A stretch of 64,000 nucleotides of DNA from CBDBBY01 sp965205055 (GCA_965205055.1 OZ242030.1:3968001-4032000); one strand, 5' to 3'. Counted from the first letter of the stretch, positions 1 through 9,439 are shown. Numbers and translations: made by a program. The notes: generated by a model not told the origin, from the sequence alone.

Positions 1-679
1 CCTTGTCGGCCTCGACCGCTTCCATGGTCCTGTCGATCATCCTTGAAATCGCTTCTTCGTCCCCGGGCCTGATGTCTTCCTCGGGGAAGTGGAAGAAGAA
101 ATCGCGCTCGTCGTTGCCGGCGGATTGAACGACGACGAACGGCAGCGATGCGCCGTACCGCTCGATCATCGCATAAGTATTCGGCTCGATCGAAAGCGAA
201 ACGATCTTCGTCGTGTCCGCGATCTGCCCGATCAGATCGTTCGTCAAAGTTATCGCATTGTCGTCTTTATCCACTTCCTCGGGATTGTAGAGAGTGAACG
301 GCAGCGATCCCGCCAAGGGATCCCCCCAGTTTTCGCAGGTTTTGACGAACGAATGGCAAGCGACCGAACCGACAAGGATGGAATGCTCGTCTTCGGCTGT
401 CGCATACTCAGCGATCCCCACCATTTCGGCAAGTTCGTCGTTGGTCGCCCGGATCTCGTGTATAGGAAGTAGGTTCAATCCCGGTGCGGCGAAAATTCCG
501 TAATCCGCCGGGTTTCTCGGCGGAGCCGCAGTTCTCCGCACATCGGACACGACCGCGCTCGTCGTCGTCACGGAACCGCCTCCCCCGCCGCATGCGGCCA
601 GCGCCGCAGCGGCCGAGGCAAGCGCCAGGCATTTGATGCCGGGCAGGTTCGCCTTGAGTCTTTTCAATGCTTCGATCAT
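1..679 (-). CDS. Lipoprotein, C-terminus beyond window edge
   Basis: Reading the minus strand from the ATG at 679 gives 226 codons open to the window edge. The N-terminus has a positively charged start, a hydrophobic Ala-rich segment and the lipobox LAAC (Cys about residue 29), followed by Gly residues, so it should be a lipid-anchored envelope protein. The mature part is soluble. A stretch reading VVVQSAGNDER near residue 185 resembles the Asn-containing oxyanion block of subtilisin-like (S8) proteases. However, no Asp-Thr/Ser-Gly or His-Gly-Thr block precedes it, so I do not call it a protease. No strong Shine-Dalgarno sequence is seen. Function unknown. Confidence 0.7.
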   Translation of the reverse strand, partial: MIEALKRLKANLPGIKCLALASAAAALAACGGGGGSVTTTSAVVSDVRRTAAPPRNPADYGIFAAPGLNLLPIHEIRATNDELAEMVGIAEYATAEDEHSILVGSVACHSFVKTCENWGDPLAGSLPFTLYNPEEVDKDDNAITLTNDLIGQIADTTKIVSLSIEPNTYAMIERYGASLPFVVVQSAGNDERDFFFHFPEEDIRPGDEEAISRMIDRTMEAVEADK

Positions 680-721
680 TTGAGAACTGCTTTGAATGGA
701 AGAAACGGATCTGCGGCGAAC

Positions 722-780
722 AGCAATTCGAATCGGGAATTGAACCTAAGTGCGCGATCAAGCCGGACCGAATCGGCGCA
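722..780. repeat. Imperfect direct repeat, copy A
   Basis: A segment starting GCAATTCGAATCGGGAA and containing GCGCGATCAAGC then ACCGAA recurs about 215 bases downstream with the same order of blocks and a few substitutions and indels. Found by eye; roughly four in five positions match. It may be a duplicated regulatory segment or an intergenic repeat family. Confidence 0.6.
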
Positions 781-936
781 TCTCCGGATTCCTGCGCGCC
801 GGACGTCGCGCTCGCGTTCAGATGGCAACGAGCAACTCGGCACATCTTTTTGCTGAAACCGAATGGTCGCGATTCGCGATATCATTGCTACTCCCTGCAG
901 GGCGATGCTGAATTCAGATCATACCTGAATCCGCTG

Positions 937-993
937 GCAATTCGAGTCGGCAACTGACACAATTGCGCGATCAAGCTGACCGAAACGCCGCGA
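937..993. repeat. Imperfect direct repeat, copy B
   Basis: Partner of the copy at 722-780. It starts GCAATTCGAGTCGGCAA and includes GCGCGATCAAGC then GACCGAA. The two copies lie between the divergent lipoprotein and amn genes. Confidence 0.6.
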
Positions 994-1443
994 TTTCCAA
1001 TGTCCGCAGCAATTTGCGCCGATTGGGCGGATCATTTCCCGCGGGAGAACCATCCATCCGCTGCACCCGGCATTGGCTCAAGGCGGCGCCGCGAAATACA
1101 TCCGACGCGAATTTGAATGAGCTTGAGCCATTCCGCCGCCGACGGGACCCGGAACCGATGTTCAGCACCGGATTGCGAGACCGTCATTCTTGAATACCGC
1201 ATGCCGCCGGAATAAGACATGACCATGACCAGTTTCCCCGATATTCGGACTTGGCAATCGGTTGCCCCTCGCCTGATCGCGGTCGCGGCGGCGATTGGGA
1301 AGGCCGGATGCGCTTTGAGCAACGCCTTCATGCGGCATTCCTTGCTTGCTTTGGCCGTGGTGTCGGAGTTGCGAATTTCCGATCTCGGACTGGTCGATGC
1401 GACCCGATTCGAGTTCGTTCCATTGTTCAGCGAGGACTGACCT

Positions 1444-2925
1444 TTGCTCACTGCCCCAGACAATCTTTCGGTCTCTTGCCCGCCCGATCCGGGTCATGAA
1501 GTTTTCACGAATCCTGCGGACGCCGTGGCGCGGCTGAAGTCTCTTTACGACTCGGCATCGGACTTCCTTCGCGCGAAATACACCGATCCGACGACGTCCA
1601 ATGTCCGCGACCGCCGCTACAGGGCATTCTATCCGGAGGTCCGCTTCGAGGCGACGTCGTACGAGAACGTCGACAGCCGGCTCGCCTACGGCCATGTGAA
1701 CGAACCGGGCGAATACGCCGCCACCGTCACCCGTCCCGACATATTCGGCCATTATCTGGAAAAGCAGATTGAATTGCTGATCAGCAACCACGGCAATCCG
1801 GTCCGGGTCGGATACTCGGCGACGCCGATACCGCTGCATTTCGCCTTGAAGAACGACCCGAGCCAGACCTTCCGGCCGGGCGGGCTGATGTTTTCGCTGC
1901 GGGACGTGTTCGACGTGCCGGATCTGGCCAATACGCATGATGAGATCGTGAACTGCCAAAAATTCAGGCAGCCGGACGGAACGAAACCCCTCGCGCCGTT
2001 TTCCGCTCAGCGCGTCGATTACTCGCTTGCGCGGCTCAAGCATTACACTGCCACGAGCGCGGAGCACTTCCAGTCGTTCATTCTGTTCACGAATTACCAG
2101 TATTACGTGGACGAATTCGAAGCTTACGCGCGGAAATCGCTGGCTGATCCGAATTCGGGATACGAGTCCTTGATCACGCCCGGCGACCGCGTGGTCACGG
2201 ATCCGTCGGAAGGGTTTCTGGGCGACTACATGCTGCCGCAGATGCCGGCCTATCATTTGACACGGTCCGACAGATCGGGAATTTCGCTTGTCAACATCGG
2301 CATCGGCCCGTCGAACGCCAAAACGGCGACCGATCACATCGCCGTTTTGCGGCCGCATGCGTGGCTCATGGTGGGACACTGCGCGGGATTGCAGCCGAAG
2401 CAGAAACTGGGCGATTACGTGCTTGCGCACGCGTATCTTCGGATAGACGGCGTGCTCGACGAGGATCTGCCGATCTGGGTTCCGGTGCCGGCTCTGGCCG
2501 AGGTTCAGAAAGCGCTCGAGCTTTCGGTGGCCGAAATCACCGAATACGAAGGGTACGAACTGAAGGGCATCATGCGGACCGGAACGGTCGCATCGACCGC
2601 CGACCGCAATTGGGAGCTTTGCGCGCACTCGCGATACTGGGACCGCCTCTCGCAAGCCCGCGCGATCGCCCTTGACATGGAATCCGCCACGGTTGCCGCG
2701 AACGGCTACCGTTTCCGAGTGCCATACGGCACGTTGCTTTGCGTATCGGACAAGCCTCTGCATGGGGAACTGAAGCTTCCGGGCATGGCCAACGACTTCT
2801 ACCGAAGACAGATCAGCAAGCATCTTCGAATTGGAATCAGGGCGCTTGAATCGCTTCGCGACATGCCGATGGATCATCTGCATTCCCGAAAGCTCCGGAG
2901 CTTCGACGAGCCCGCATTTCGGTAG
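1444..2925 (+). CDS. amn: AMP nucleosidase
   Basis: Hydrolyses AMP to adenine and ribose 5-phosphate and so helps set adenylate levels in the cytoplasm. The 493-residue product matches the length of the E. coli enzyme (about 484) and aligns with it from end to end. It has the N-terminal regulatory domain and a C-terminal phosphorylase-fold domain. Visible signatures are ARVDYSLARL-like (here QRVDYSLARLKHYT), NIGIGPSNAKT, GHCAGLQ, and ALDMESATVAANGYRF with the expected catalytic Asp at residue 411, then CVSDKPLHGE. The start is a TTG at 1444; no ATG in frame lies upstream close by. Transcribed alone, with HU following 156 bases later. Confidence 0.95.
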   Translation: MLTAPDNLSVSCPPDPGHEVFTNPADAVARLKSLYDSASDFLRAKYTDPTTSNVRDRRYRAFYPEVRFEATSYENVDSRLAYGHVNEPGEYAATVTRPDIFGHYLEKQIELLISNHGNPVRVGYSATPIPLHFALKNDPSQTFRPGGLMFSLRDVFDVPDLANTHDEIVNCQKFRQPDGTKPLAPFSAQRVDYSLARLKHYTATSAEHFQSFILFTNYQYYVDEFEAYARKSLADPNSGYESLITPGDRVVTDPSEGFLGDYMLPQMPAYHLTRSDRSGISLVNIGIGPSNAKTATDHIAVLRPHAWLMVGHCAGLQPKQKLGDYVLAHAYLRIDGVLDEDLPIWVPVPALAEVQKALELSVAEITEYEGYELKGIMRTGTVASTADRNWELCAHSRYWDRLSQARAIALDMESATVAANGYRFRVPYGTLLCVSDKPLHGELKLPGMANDFYRRQISKHLRIGIRALESLRDMPMDHLHSRKLRSFDEPAFR

Positions 2926-3081
2926 CTTGAACGGCGCCGCCCAGACTTGATCGCGGCGCATGAAATTTTTTCGTGGCGCTTATCACAATTTGTAGAACGC
3001 ACTTCAATTATTCGATACAATTCGTTAGAGCGCGACTCCTGCGCATATTAGCGTAAAAACCATATCTGAAAGGAATCCAAC

Positions 3082-3369
3082 ATGGCTCAACGACCTATGC
3101 CAAAGACCGAACTCCTAAGCCGAATCGCAGGTGAAACGAATGTTGCGAAAAAGGACGCCGACAGCGTACTTTCGGCGCTTGCAACAATCATCGCAGATGA
3201 ATGCGCGGCTGGGAGGTCGGTCGTGATTCCCGGTATTGGAAAGATTGAAAGCAGAGAACGCCCGGAAGGCACGGTCCGAAACCCAAGAACCGGCGAGACG
3301 ATGCTGAAAGCCGCTCACCGCGTTCCGAAGGTGTCGTTCTCGAAGGTGCTTAAGGACGCTCTCAATTGA
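3082..3369 (+). CDS. HU-family DNA-binding protein
   Basis: A 95-residue HU/IHF-fold protein that would bind and bend DNA as a dimer in the nucleoid. The N-terminal helices (KTELLSRIAGETNVAKKDAD) and the central signature IPGIGKIESRERPEGTVRNP with the DNA-clasping arm are clear. The C-terminal part, VSFSKVLKDALN, is the usual last helix. It starts at ATG 3082 after a good ribosome site (AAAGGA). The arm differs from the canonical RNP(A)TG by reading RNPRTGE, which is within family range. A rho-independent terminator follows at 3390. Whether it is HupA/B-like or an accessory HU cannot be decided here. Confidence 0.93.
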   Translation: MAQRPMPKTELLSRIAGETNVAKKDADSVLSALATIIADECAAGRSVVIPGIGKIESRERPEGTVRNPRTGETMLKAAHRVPKVSFSKVLKDALN

Positions 3370-3389
3370 AGCGCGAAAACTAATTCATG

Positions 3390-3423
3390 CTTGCGCCGAT
3401 TCAGATCGGCGCAAGAATTTTCC
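3390..3423 (+). terminator. Rho-independent terminator after HU gene
   Basis: A perfect 10-bp stem, CTTGCGCCGA pairing with TCGGCGCAAG around the loop TTCAGA, followed by AATTTT. It sits 20 bases after the HU stop codon. Confidence 0.85.
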
Positions 3424-3596
3424 GGGGCGTTTCAGGCAGCCGCGCCGGTAGTGGCGGAAGCGACGTCCGTTCGCAATCAGTCCTTCGGAAGCAGGAAGCG
3501 GCAACTTGGGGCGCGTTCGGCATTCCGACGGAACGCCGAACGTTGCCGTGCTTGGAATTGCCTGAATCGCCAATCAAAATTTTTGCGCCCGTTGCG

Positions 3597-4700
3597 TCAG
3601 GAGCCGATACGCCCTCTGTTTCCGCCGGTTTGCGCTCTGTCCATAAGCAGATGGTCCGCTATGACGCATGCGGTCATGGCTTCTCCCACAGGCACGGCCC
3701 GAATGCCGACGCACGGGTCGTGACGGCCTTTCGTCCGGATGTCGGTTTTCGCGCCGTCCTTTCGGATCGTCCGCTTCGGAGTCAGGATTGAGGACGTCGG
3801 CTTGACCGCGAAACGGACCACGATCTCCTGCCCGGTGGATATGCCGCCAAGCACGCCGCCGGCATTGTTTGAACTGAAGCTTATCGACCCGTCGGAACAT
3901 TCGATCTCGTCGGCGTTTTCGCTGCCTGCCAATTCGGCGGATCGCATGCCCGCCCCTATTTCAACGCCTTTCACGGCGTTGATCGACATCATGCCCGCCG
4001 CCAGATCCGCATCCAGCTTGCCGTAGACCGGCGCTCCCAGGCCGGGCGGAACGCCTTTGGCCCTGATCTCGATTATTGCGCCGAGGGAGTCGCCGCTCTT
4101 GCGTGCTTTGCCCAGAACTTCAGCCCACGCAGATGCGGACTCTTTCGACGGGCACCAGAATTCGTTCCGGTCGATCTCGTCCTCATCGAATTCGCCGAAA
4201 TCGATGCGATGCGAGCCCATTTGAATCATGCTGCCCTTGATCGCGGCTCCCGGTGCAAGGCTGTTGATCACCTCCCTCGCGACGCCGCCGGCCGCGACCC
4301 GGGAAGCGGTCTCGCGGGCGGATGCGCGTCCGCTGCCCCTGTAGTCGCGGATTCCGTATTTTTGCCAGTAGGTGATGTCGGCATGCCCGGGCCTGAATTT
4401 CTCTTTGATCTCGTCGTAGTCCTTGGAGCGGTGGTCCGTATTCCTGATCAATATCTGAATCGGCGTGCCTGTTGTCCGTCCCTCGAACGCGCCTGAGATG
4501 ATTTCAACTTCATCGGCTTCCTGTCGCTGCGATGTATAGCGGCTCTTGCCCGGTCTGCGCTTGTCCATCCACTTTTGGAGCATCGCCGGTTCGAGCGGGA
4601 TATTCGGCGGGCACCCGTCGACGACGACGCCGATGGCATCTCCATGGCTTTCGCCCCAGGTCGTGAACCGGAACATCCTGCCGAAAGTGTTGAATGACAT
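3597..4700 (-). CDS. aroC: Chorismate synthase
   Basis: Final step of the shikimate pathway, converting 5-enolpyruvylshikimate 3-phosphate to chorismate with reduced FMN. The 367-residue protein has the family length and signatures: GESHGDAIGVVVDGCPP near the N-terminus, RRPGKSRYTSQRQEAD, RNTDHRSKDYDEIKEKFRPGHAD (in part), YRGSGRASARETASRVAAG and, near the C-terminus, the DPCVGIRAVPVGEAM block. ATG at 4700 gives the conserved MSFNTFGRMFR start. It converges with the HU gene and lies downstream of the Rieske/desaturase pair on the same strand, 124 bases apart, so co-transcription is possible but not shown. Confidence 0.97.
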   Translation of the reverse strand: MSFNTFGRMFRFTTWGESHGDAIGVVVDGCPPNIPLEPAMLQKWMDKRRPGKSRYTSQRQEADEVEIISGAFEGRTTGTPIQILIRNTDHRSKDYDEIKEKFRPGHADITYWQKYGIRDYRGSGRASARETASRVAAGGVAREVINSLAPGAAIKGSMIQMGSHRIDFGEFDEDEIDRNEFWCPSKESASAWAEVLGKARKSGDSLGAIIEIRAKGVPPGLGAPVYGKLDADLAAGMMSINAVKGVEIGAGMRSAELAGSENADEIECSDGSISFSSNNAGGVLGGISTGQEIVVRFAVKPTSSILTPKRTIRKDGAKTDIRTKGRHDPCVGIRAVPVGEAMTACVIADHLLMDRAQTGGNRGRIGS

Positions 4701-4824
4701 GCGTTTGGCTCCGCTTCATTGAAGAGTGCTCAGGGCCGTCGAATCAGCGCCGATGCTAGGTGAATGCCGCGTACATGGAAACCAATCGCCCATAGCTCCG
4801 CTGGTTCTTCGGCGATGATCGGGA

Positions 4825-5136
4825 TTAGATTTGGATAAGCACCCTGCCGTTCTCGATTTTGGCCGGATAGGTGTTCAGGTCAACGCAAACAGGCGCGCCT
4901 TTGGCTTCGCCGGTGCGGTAATCGAACCTGCCGTTATGCTTTGGGCATTCGATGATGTAGTCCATCACCAAGCCGTCGGCCAAGTGGACCTGCTCGTGCG
5001 TGCACAAGCCGTCGGTGCAAAAATATTCGTCGTCTGCGGAGCGATAGACGGCAAATGTGCGGTCCCCGTGATCGAAACGCATCAGATCTTCTTCCTCGAT
5101 CTCAGAGGGCGAGCAGACGTCTACCCATTGCGGCAT
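4825..5136 (-). CDS. MocE-like Rieske [2Fe-2S] ferredoxin
   Basis: A 103-residue soluble Rieske ferredoxin. Cluster ligands are visible as C45-x-H47 and C64-x2-H67 (CTH and CPKH blocks) separated by 16 residues, as in MocE and bacterial dioxygenase ferredoxins. A longer frame runs upstream to 5268, but the ATG at 5136 is preceded by GGAG at good spacing and gives the normal family N-terminus, MPQWVDV. It lies 17 bases downstream of the desaturase-type oxygenase and is probably its electron donor, as in the mocD/mocE arrangement of rhizopine catabolism. No ferredoxin reductase gene is seen nearby. Confidence 0.9.
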   Translation of the reverse strand: MPQWVDVCSPSEIEEEDLMRFDHGDRTFAVYRSADDEYFCTDGLCTHEQVHLADGLVMDYIIECPKHNGRFDYRTGEAKGAPVCVDLNTYPAKIENGRVLIQI

Positions 5137-5153
5137 CTTGAATCTCCAAGTTG

Positions 5154-6233
5154 TCAGGACGGCTGAATTATGTCGTGCAGTTCGGCCCTGTAGGGACTTG
5201 CTGTCGGGGGAAGCTTCCGGACCAGGAATACATCCTCGTATTTGAGTTGCCTCTTCATCACGGGCCACATGCCCTTGAAAGCGCTCCAGATCGAAGTGTC
5301 GGCCTCTGGCAGATCGTGCTTGATCAGTTCATGCAGCTTGGGAAGCGCATGATAGGGAACCATGGGAAACATGTGATGCTCCACATGGTAATTCATGTTC
5401 CAATAAACGAATCTGCTGACCGGGTTCATGTGGACCGTGCGCGAGTTCAGGCGGTGGTCAAGAACATCGTCGGCCAAGCCGCCGTGCTGCAGGACTCCTG
5501 TCATGACGTGATGCCATGCGCCGTAGAATCTGGGAAGGCCGATCAGCATGAACGGCAAGATCGAATTCATGGATACGGCAGCGACCGCGGTCGCCGCGTA
5601 GATGGCCGCCCAGATCCGCGACGCCAGAATCGCCTTGCGCGCTTCCTCCTTCGGCACATACATCGCTTCTTCGGGATGCAGGCGGCCCGTGCAATGAATC
5701 AGCATTCGCCGGATGCCGTCCAGCGTGTCGGCGACGCCGAAAAAGTTCAGAACGATTCTGCGCAAAGCTGGAGGCCGCATGACGGCGATCTCCGGGTCGC
5801 GCCCCACGATGATCGTGTCCGTGTGGTGGCGAGTATGGCTCCATCGCCAAGTCGTCGGATTCCGGAAAATCATGAAGCAAGCGATCTGGTAGACCGCCTC
5901 GTTCATCCATTGCGTCTTGAAGGCCGTGCCGTGTCCGCATTCATGCCAGCGCGAATCCCCGGCGGAACCGTAGAGCACGCCGTAAGCCAGCCAGAACGGC
6001 GCGGACCACCAGGAAGGCCAAAGGTAAACGGCAATTCCCGCGAACAGGATCAGAGAACCCAGCCAAACTACAGTATCGCGGATCGCGTGCCTGTCGGTCC
6101 GCTTCATCAGTTCCTTCATCTGCTTTCGCGGGATGTCCGTGTGGTACCATTCCGCGGCGGCAAGGCCTTTCTCGACAGCTGCTTTGCCTTCGGCGCCCAA
6201 AAGGCTGTAATCGCGTTTGGCAAGCCTTTTCAT
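5154..6233 (-). CDS. Membrane fatty-acid desaturase/MocD-type hydrocarbon oxygenase
   Basis: A 359-residue integral membrane non-haem diiron enzyme. The three histidine boxes are present: HECGH (97-101), HTRHH (133-137) and HVEHH (283-287). Hydrophobic segments lie at about 53-90, 112-124 and 205-235. The pairing with a MocE-like Rieske ferredoxin immediately downstream is typical of the MocD group, whose founding member takes part in rhizopine (methyl-scyllo-inosamine) catabolism. The inositol genes nearby fit that role, but a lipid desaturase role is equally possible. ATG 6233 follows AGGAAA. A TTG 57 bases upstream is also open, and a strong AAGGAGG lies there without a well-placed start. 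Confidence 0.88.
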   Translation of the reverse strand: MKRLAKRDYSLLGAEGKAAVEKGLAAAEWYHTDIPRKQMKELMKRTDRHAIRDTVVWLGSLILFAGIAVYLWPSWWSAPFWLAYGVLYGSAGDSRWHECGHGTAFKTQWMNEAVYQIACFMIFRNPTTWRWSHTRHHTDTIIVGRDPEIAVMRPPALRRIVLNFFGVADTLDGIRRMLIHCTGRLHPEEAMYVPKEEARKAILASRIWAAIYAATAVAAVSMNSILPFMLIGLPRFYGAWHHVMTGVLQHGGLADDVLDHRLNSRTVHMNPVSRFVYWNMNYHVEHHMFPMVPYHALPKLHELIKHDLPEADTSIWSAFKGMWPVMKRQLKYEDVFLVRKLPPTASPYRAELHDIIQPS

Positions 6234-6638
6234 TGCGGATTTTCCTGATTCCACGTTCCGTCCGACGCGCAGAAATTCGCCTCCTTCCAACTAACGCAGG
6301 CGATTTGTGACTTCAAGCTGCGGCTCGAATCGGCGGAATGGGGCCAATGCCGCGATTTTGATCGCGGAGGCCCAAAAACAGTGCGGCTGCGCCTCGCCGC
6401 TAAATTAGGCATTCGAAGGCTTGTTGCGGACGGCGCGAGGCGCAATTTTCCCGCCCGGAGCGGACGAAAATTCTCGAAACATGTCCGCAATTCGGTTACG
6501 CTGCGAGCTTCAGCGGCATCCGAACCGCATTGATGGGTGGTTTGACAGGCGGTCGCAGCGATCAGGGTCGGGCTGAACGGAACGCGGAGAAGAAATCGAA
6601 AGCGGACGGCACTGCGATCCGTTGCAGAGGACAAGGAA
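6234..6638. other. Divergent intergenic region
   Basis: About 400 bases between the leftward desaturase and the rightward aquaporin gene. It must carry both promoters. A small inverted repeat (CCGCGAT/ATCGCGG) lies near 6354-6371. No gene is supported. Confidence 0.5.
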
Positions 6639-7289
6639 ATGACACGCAAACTGATGGCCGAACTGCTCGGCACTTTTTTTCTTGTCTCCGCGACCGTCGG
6701 GACCGGAGCCACGATGGAGCGGCTGGCGGTTGGCGACAACGCGTTCTCGCTGCTTTGCATGGCGATGTCCGTCGGCGCCGTGCTGGCGGTGATGATACTG
6801 CTGTTCCAGTCCACTTCAGGAGCGCATTTGAATCCGGCGGTGACTCTGAGTTTCGCCGTCAGGAAAGAGATCGATTGGAGCACGGCCGGGATGTACGCGG
6901 TCGCGCAGATCGCTGGCGGAATCTTGAGCATCTTCGCCGTGCATCTGATGTTCGGCCTTCCGATGGTCCAGCTCTCGACGACGGCGCGCCTCGGCGGCGG
7001 CATATGGGTCGGCGAGTTCATCGCGACTGTCGGACTGATCGGAACCATATTCTGCTGCGCCAAGCATCGTCCCGAAGCGCTCCCGTTCGCGGTCGGCTTG
7101 TACATGTTCGCGGGCCATTTCTTCACGTCGTCCGGCGCTTTCGCCAACCCGGCTGTCACCATCGCCCGGATCCTGACCGACACGATGACAGGCATCGCTG
7201 CAAGCAGCGCGCTCATCTTTATCGTCGCTCAGCTGGCGGCGGCAGTTCTTGCCGTGGTTTTCTTGCGCTGGCTGCACGAGGACGAGTGA
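6639..7289 (+). CDS. MIP-family channel (aquaporin/AqpS-like)
   Basis: A 216-residue polytopic inner-membrane channel of the major intrinsic protein family. Both NPA half-helix motifs are present (65-67 in AHLNPAVTL, 170-172 in FANPAVTIAR), with the selectivity-filter Arg at 177. The sequence pattern GTGATMERLAVGDN near the N-terminus and AQIAGGI are like the aquaglyceroporins of rhizobia, some of which move arsenite or other small neutral solutes. ATG 6639 follows AAGGAA. No ars genes are in the window. Its position just before iolC suggests water, polyol or osmotic balance, but this is inference. Confidence 0.9.
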   Translation: MTRKLMAELLGTFFLVSATVGTGATMERLAVGDNAFSLLCMAMSVGAVLAVMILLFQSTSGAHLNPAVTLSFAVRKEIDWSTAGMYAVAQIAGGILSIFAVHLMFGLPMVQLSTTARLGGGIWVGEFIATVGLIGTIFCCAKHRPEALPFAVGLYMFAGHFFTSSGAFANPAVTIARILTDTMTGIAASSALIFIVAQLAAAVLAVVFLRWLHEDE

Positions 7290-7430
7290 ATGCTCGAAAG
7301 ACGGCGCGGCGGCGGACTCGACAGTCGCCCGCGGAGCGCGTCGAGACTCGAGATGCCGGGATGGAGCCTCGATTGGCCGCGCAATCCGCGCCGTCGCGGC
7401 ATGTCGGCGAATTGGCGGGAATGATCCTTC

Positions 7431-9344
7431 GTGACAAGACCAATTGATCTCATCACCATCGGCCGCGCTTCGGTCGATCTCTACGGCGACCAAATCGGCG
7501 GCCGTCTGGAGGACATGGCGTCCTTCAGCAAATACATCGGCGGCTCGCCGACCAATATCGCCGCCGGAGCGGCGAGGCTCGGACTGCGGTCCGCGCTGAT
7601 CACCCGAGTAGGGGACGAGCATTTCGGGCGGTTCGTTCGCGAGCAGCTGAACCGCGAAGGCGTCGATACCCGTTTCGTGCTGACGGACCCCGAAAGGCTG
7701 ACCGCGCTCGCCATCTTGGGAATCAGGGACGACAAGACGTTCCCGCTCCTGTTCTACAGAGAGGATTGCGCCGACATGGCGTTGTCGGAATCCGATATCT
7801 ATCCGGGATTCATCGCGGACGCGGCTTGCTTGTGCGCCACCGGCACCCACCTTTCGAACCCGGTCACGGAGGCGGCGGTGCTGAAGGCCGTCCGCGCCGC
7901 GCGGGACAGCGGAACGAAAACAGCCCTGGACATCGATTTCAGGCCGAATCTTTGGGGGTTGGCGGGGCACAGCGAAGGCGAAAGCAGGTTCGTGGCGTCC
8001 GAATCCGTCACGTCGAAGCTGCAGTCGACGCTGGGATTGTTCGATCTGATCGTCGGGACCGAAGAAGAGTTTCATATCGCCGGCGGCTCGACGGACACGA
8101 TATCCGCGCTTCGCAATGTGCGGGAAATCACCGCCGCGAACCTGGTCTGCAAGAGAGGGCCGATGGGCGCGGTTGCGTTCCGAGCGCACATTCCGGCTAC
8201 GCTCGACGAGGGCGAAACAGGACCCGGATTCGAAATCGAAGTCTTCAACGTTTTGGGCGCCGGAGACGGCTTCATGGCCGGACTTCTGAAAGGGTGGCTC
8301 GGCGGAGACGATTGGCCGACCGCTCTCAAATATGCGAACGCATGCGGCGCTCTCGCAGTTTCCCGTCACGGGTGCACGCCGTCGTACCCTTCCCTCGCGG
8401 AGTTGGAGTACTTTCTAGACCGGGGAGTGCGGACGCCCGCGCTCCGCAAGGACCGGGATTTGGAGCAAGTCCATTGGGCGACAAACCGTTCCGCCGAATG
8501 GCCGAGCCTGAAAGTGTTCGCGTTCGATCGATCGGATCGACTTGAGCGGCTGGCGGCGGACCGAAATGCCGACCTGCGGGTTGTTTCGCGATTCAAGGAA
8601 CTTTGTTTGGAGGCCGCCCAAAAAGCAGCGCGAGGCCGCAGCGGCTTTGGCATCGTCTGCGACGACGGGCATGGGCGCGACGCTGCGTTCAGGGCGTCGG
8701 GCACCGGCTTATGGGTCGGCCGCCCGGCGAACGAGTTCGATTCAAACTCTGCGGCTGGCAATCAGGAACTTGGTCCTGACCTCGGAGGGTTGGCGGATTG
8801 GCCTCTCGAGCACGTCGTGAATGCCCGAATTCGTTTGGCAGGTCGCGGGGCCGATTTGTATCGGCAAATAGATTTTTTGGTCCGTCTCTTTTCGGCCGCT
8901 CGCCGGAATCGGCTGGAATTTCTTTTGGAAGCCATAGTTCCAAGCAATGCTTCACGCGCAGAGCGCGAATGCGCGGAGGTCGCCGAAAGCGTTTACGCCG
9001 CGGGAGTTTTCCCTGACTGGTGGAAGCTGTCCGGAGCGCGGCTGTCGGCTTGGGAGCGATTGGCTGAAATGATCGAGAGAAACGATCCTCATTGCCGCGG
9101 CGGATTGATCGGATGCGATGATGCGACCCCGGAAACGTTTGTCGAATCAATCGAAAGCGTTGCGCATTGCGACTTCGTCCGGGGTTTTGTGGCTGGAGAG
9201 GCGGCAATTGGAACGACTGCGGAGAAATGGATGGGCGGAAGCATCGGGGATGCGGGCGCGGTTGCCGAGATGAGTTCGCGTTTCGCCGAGCTTTGCGATT
9301 GCTGGGACAAAGTTGCCGTTCTGCGCGCAGAAAGGTCCGATTGA
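7431..9344 (+). CDS. iolC: 5-dehydro-2-deoxygluconokinase fused to DUF2090 (IolC-type)
   Basis: Phosphorylates 5-dehydro-2-deoxygluconate in myo-inositol catabolism. Residues 1-325 are a PfkB/ribokinase domain with ASFSKYIGGSPTNIAAGAAR, DIDFRPNLW and the anion-hole block NVLGAGDGFMAG with catalytic Asp279. Residues about 330-637 are a DUF2090 domain, which is commonly fused to IolC in proteobacteria and is thought to provide the following aldolase step. The usual fused length is about 630-650. The start is GTG at 7431, 141 bases after the aquaporin gene. The next iol gene, iolB, is two genes downstream; iolA, D, E and G are not in this window. Confidence 0.94.
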   Translation: MTRPIDLITIGRASVDLYGDQIGGRLEDMASFSKYIGGSPTNIAAGAARLGLRSALITRVGDEHFGRFVREQLNREGVDTRFVLTDPERLTALAILGIRDDKTFPLLFYREDCADMALSESDIYPGFIADAACLCATGTHLSNPVTEAAVLKAVRAARDSGTKTALDIDFRPNLWGLAGHSEGESRFVASESVTSKLQSTLGLFDLIVGTEEEFHIAGGSTDTISALRNVREITAANLVCKRGPMGAVAFRAHIPATLDEGETGPGFEIEVFNVLGAGDGFMAGLLKGWLGGDDWPTALKYANACGALAVSRHGCTPSYPSLAELEYFLDRGVRTPALRKDRDLEQVHWATNRSAEWPSLKVFAFDRSDRLERLAADRNADLRVVSRFKELCLEAAQKAARGRSGFGIVCDDGHGRDAAFRASGTGLWVGRPANEFDSNSAAGNQELGPDLGGLADWPLEHVVNARIRLAGRGADLYRQIDFLVRLFSAARRNRLEFLLEAIVPSNASRAERECAEVAESVYAAGVFPDWWKLSGARLSAWERLAEMIERNDPHCRGGLIGCDDATPETFVESIESVAHCDFVRGFVAGEAAIGTTAEKWMGGSIGDAGAVAEMSSRFAELCDCWDKVAVLRAERSD

Positions 9345-9439
9345 GCTCCTTGCATCGATTGCGCGCCTGCGACGGCCCCGGATCTGTAAAGACGAAGTTT
9401 GCAAATCAGCGAAGTCATTGAGACACCAAGGAGCATCGA

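Larger units (their letters stand above)
680..1443. other. Intergenic region with no convincing gene
   Basis: About 760 bases between the lipoprotein gene and amn, which are divergent. Open frames exist on both strands but none has a ribosome site plus recognisable protein features. One plus-strand frame (1219-1440) ends just before amn and could be a short hypothetical gene, but I recognise nothing in it. The region contains the imperfect direct repeat listed separately and probably the divergent promoters. Confidence 0.5.

Noticed and set aside
1..679. Subtilisin-like protease call for the partial lipoprotein
   Set aside because: Only an SAGND-like block is seen; the catalytic Asp and His blocks that should come first are missing.
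1219..1440. 73-codon plus-strand frame just before amn
   Set aside because: It has no ribosome site of note and no recognisable pattern. A real small protein cannot be excluded, but I cannot support it.
1162..2961. 599-codon minus-strand frame opposite amn
   Set aside because: It lies antisense to the clear amn gene and its translation is Arg- and His-rich with no family pattern, as expected for a GC-rich shadow frame.
6816..8369. 517-codon minus-strand frame across the aquaporin and iolC
   Set aside because: It is antisense to two certain genes and crosses their boundary; no protein features.
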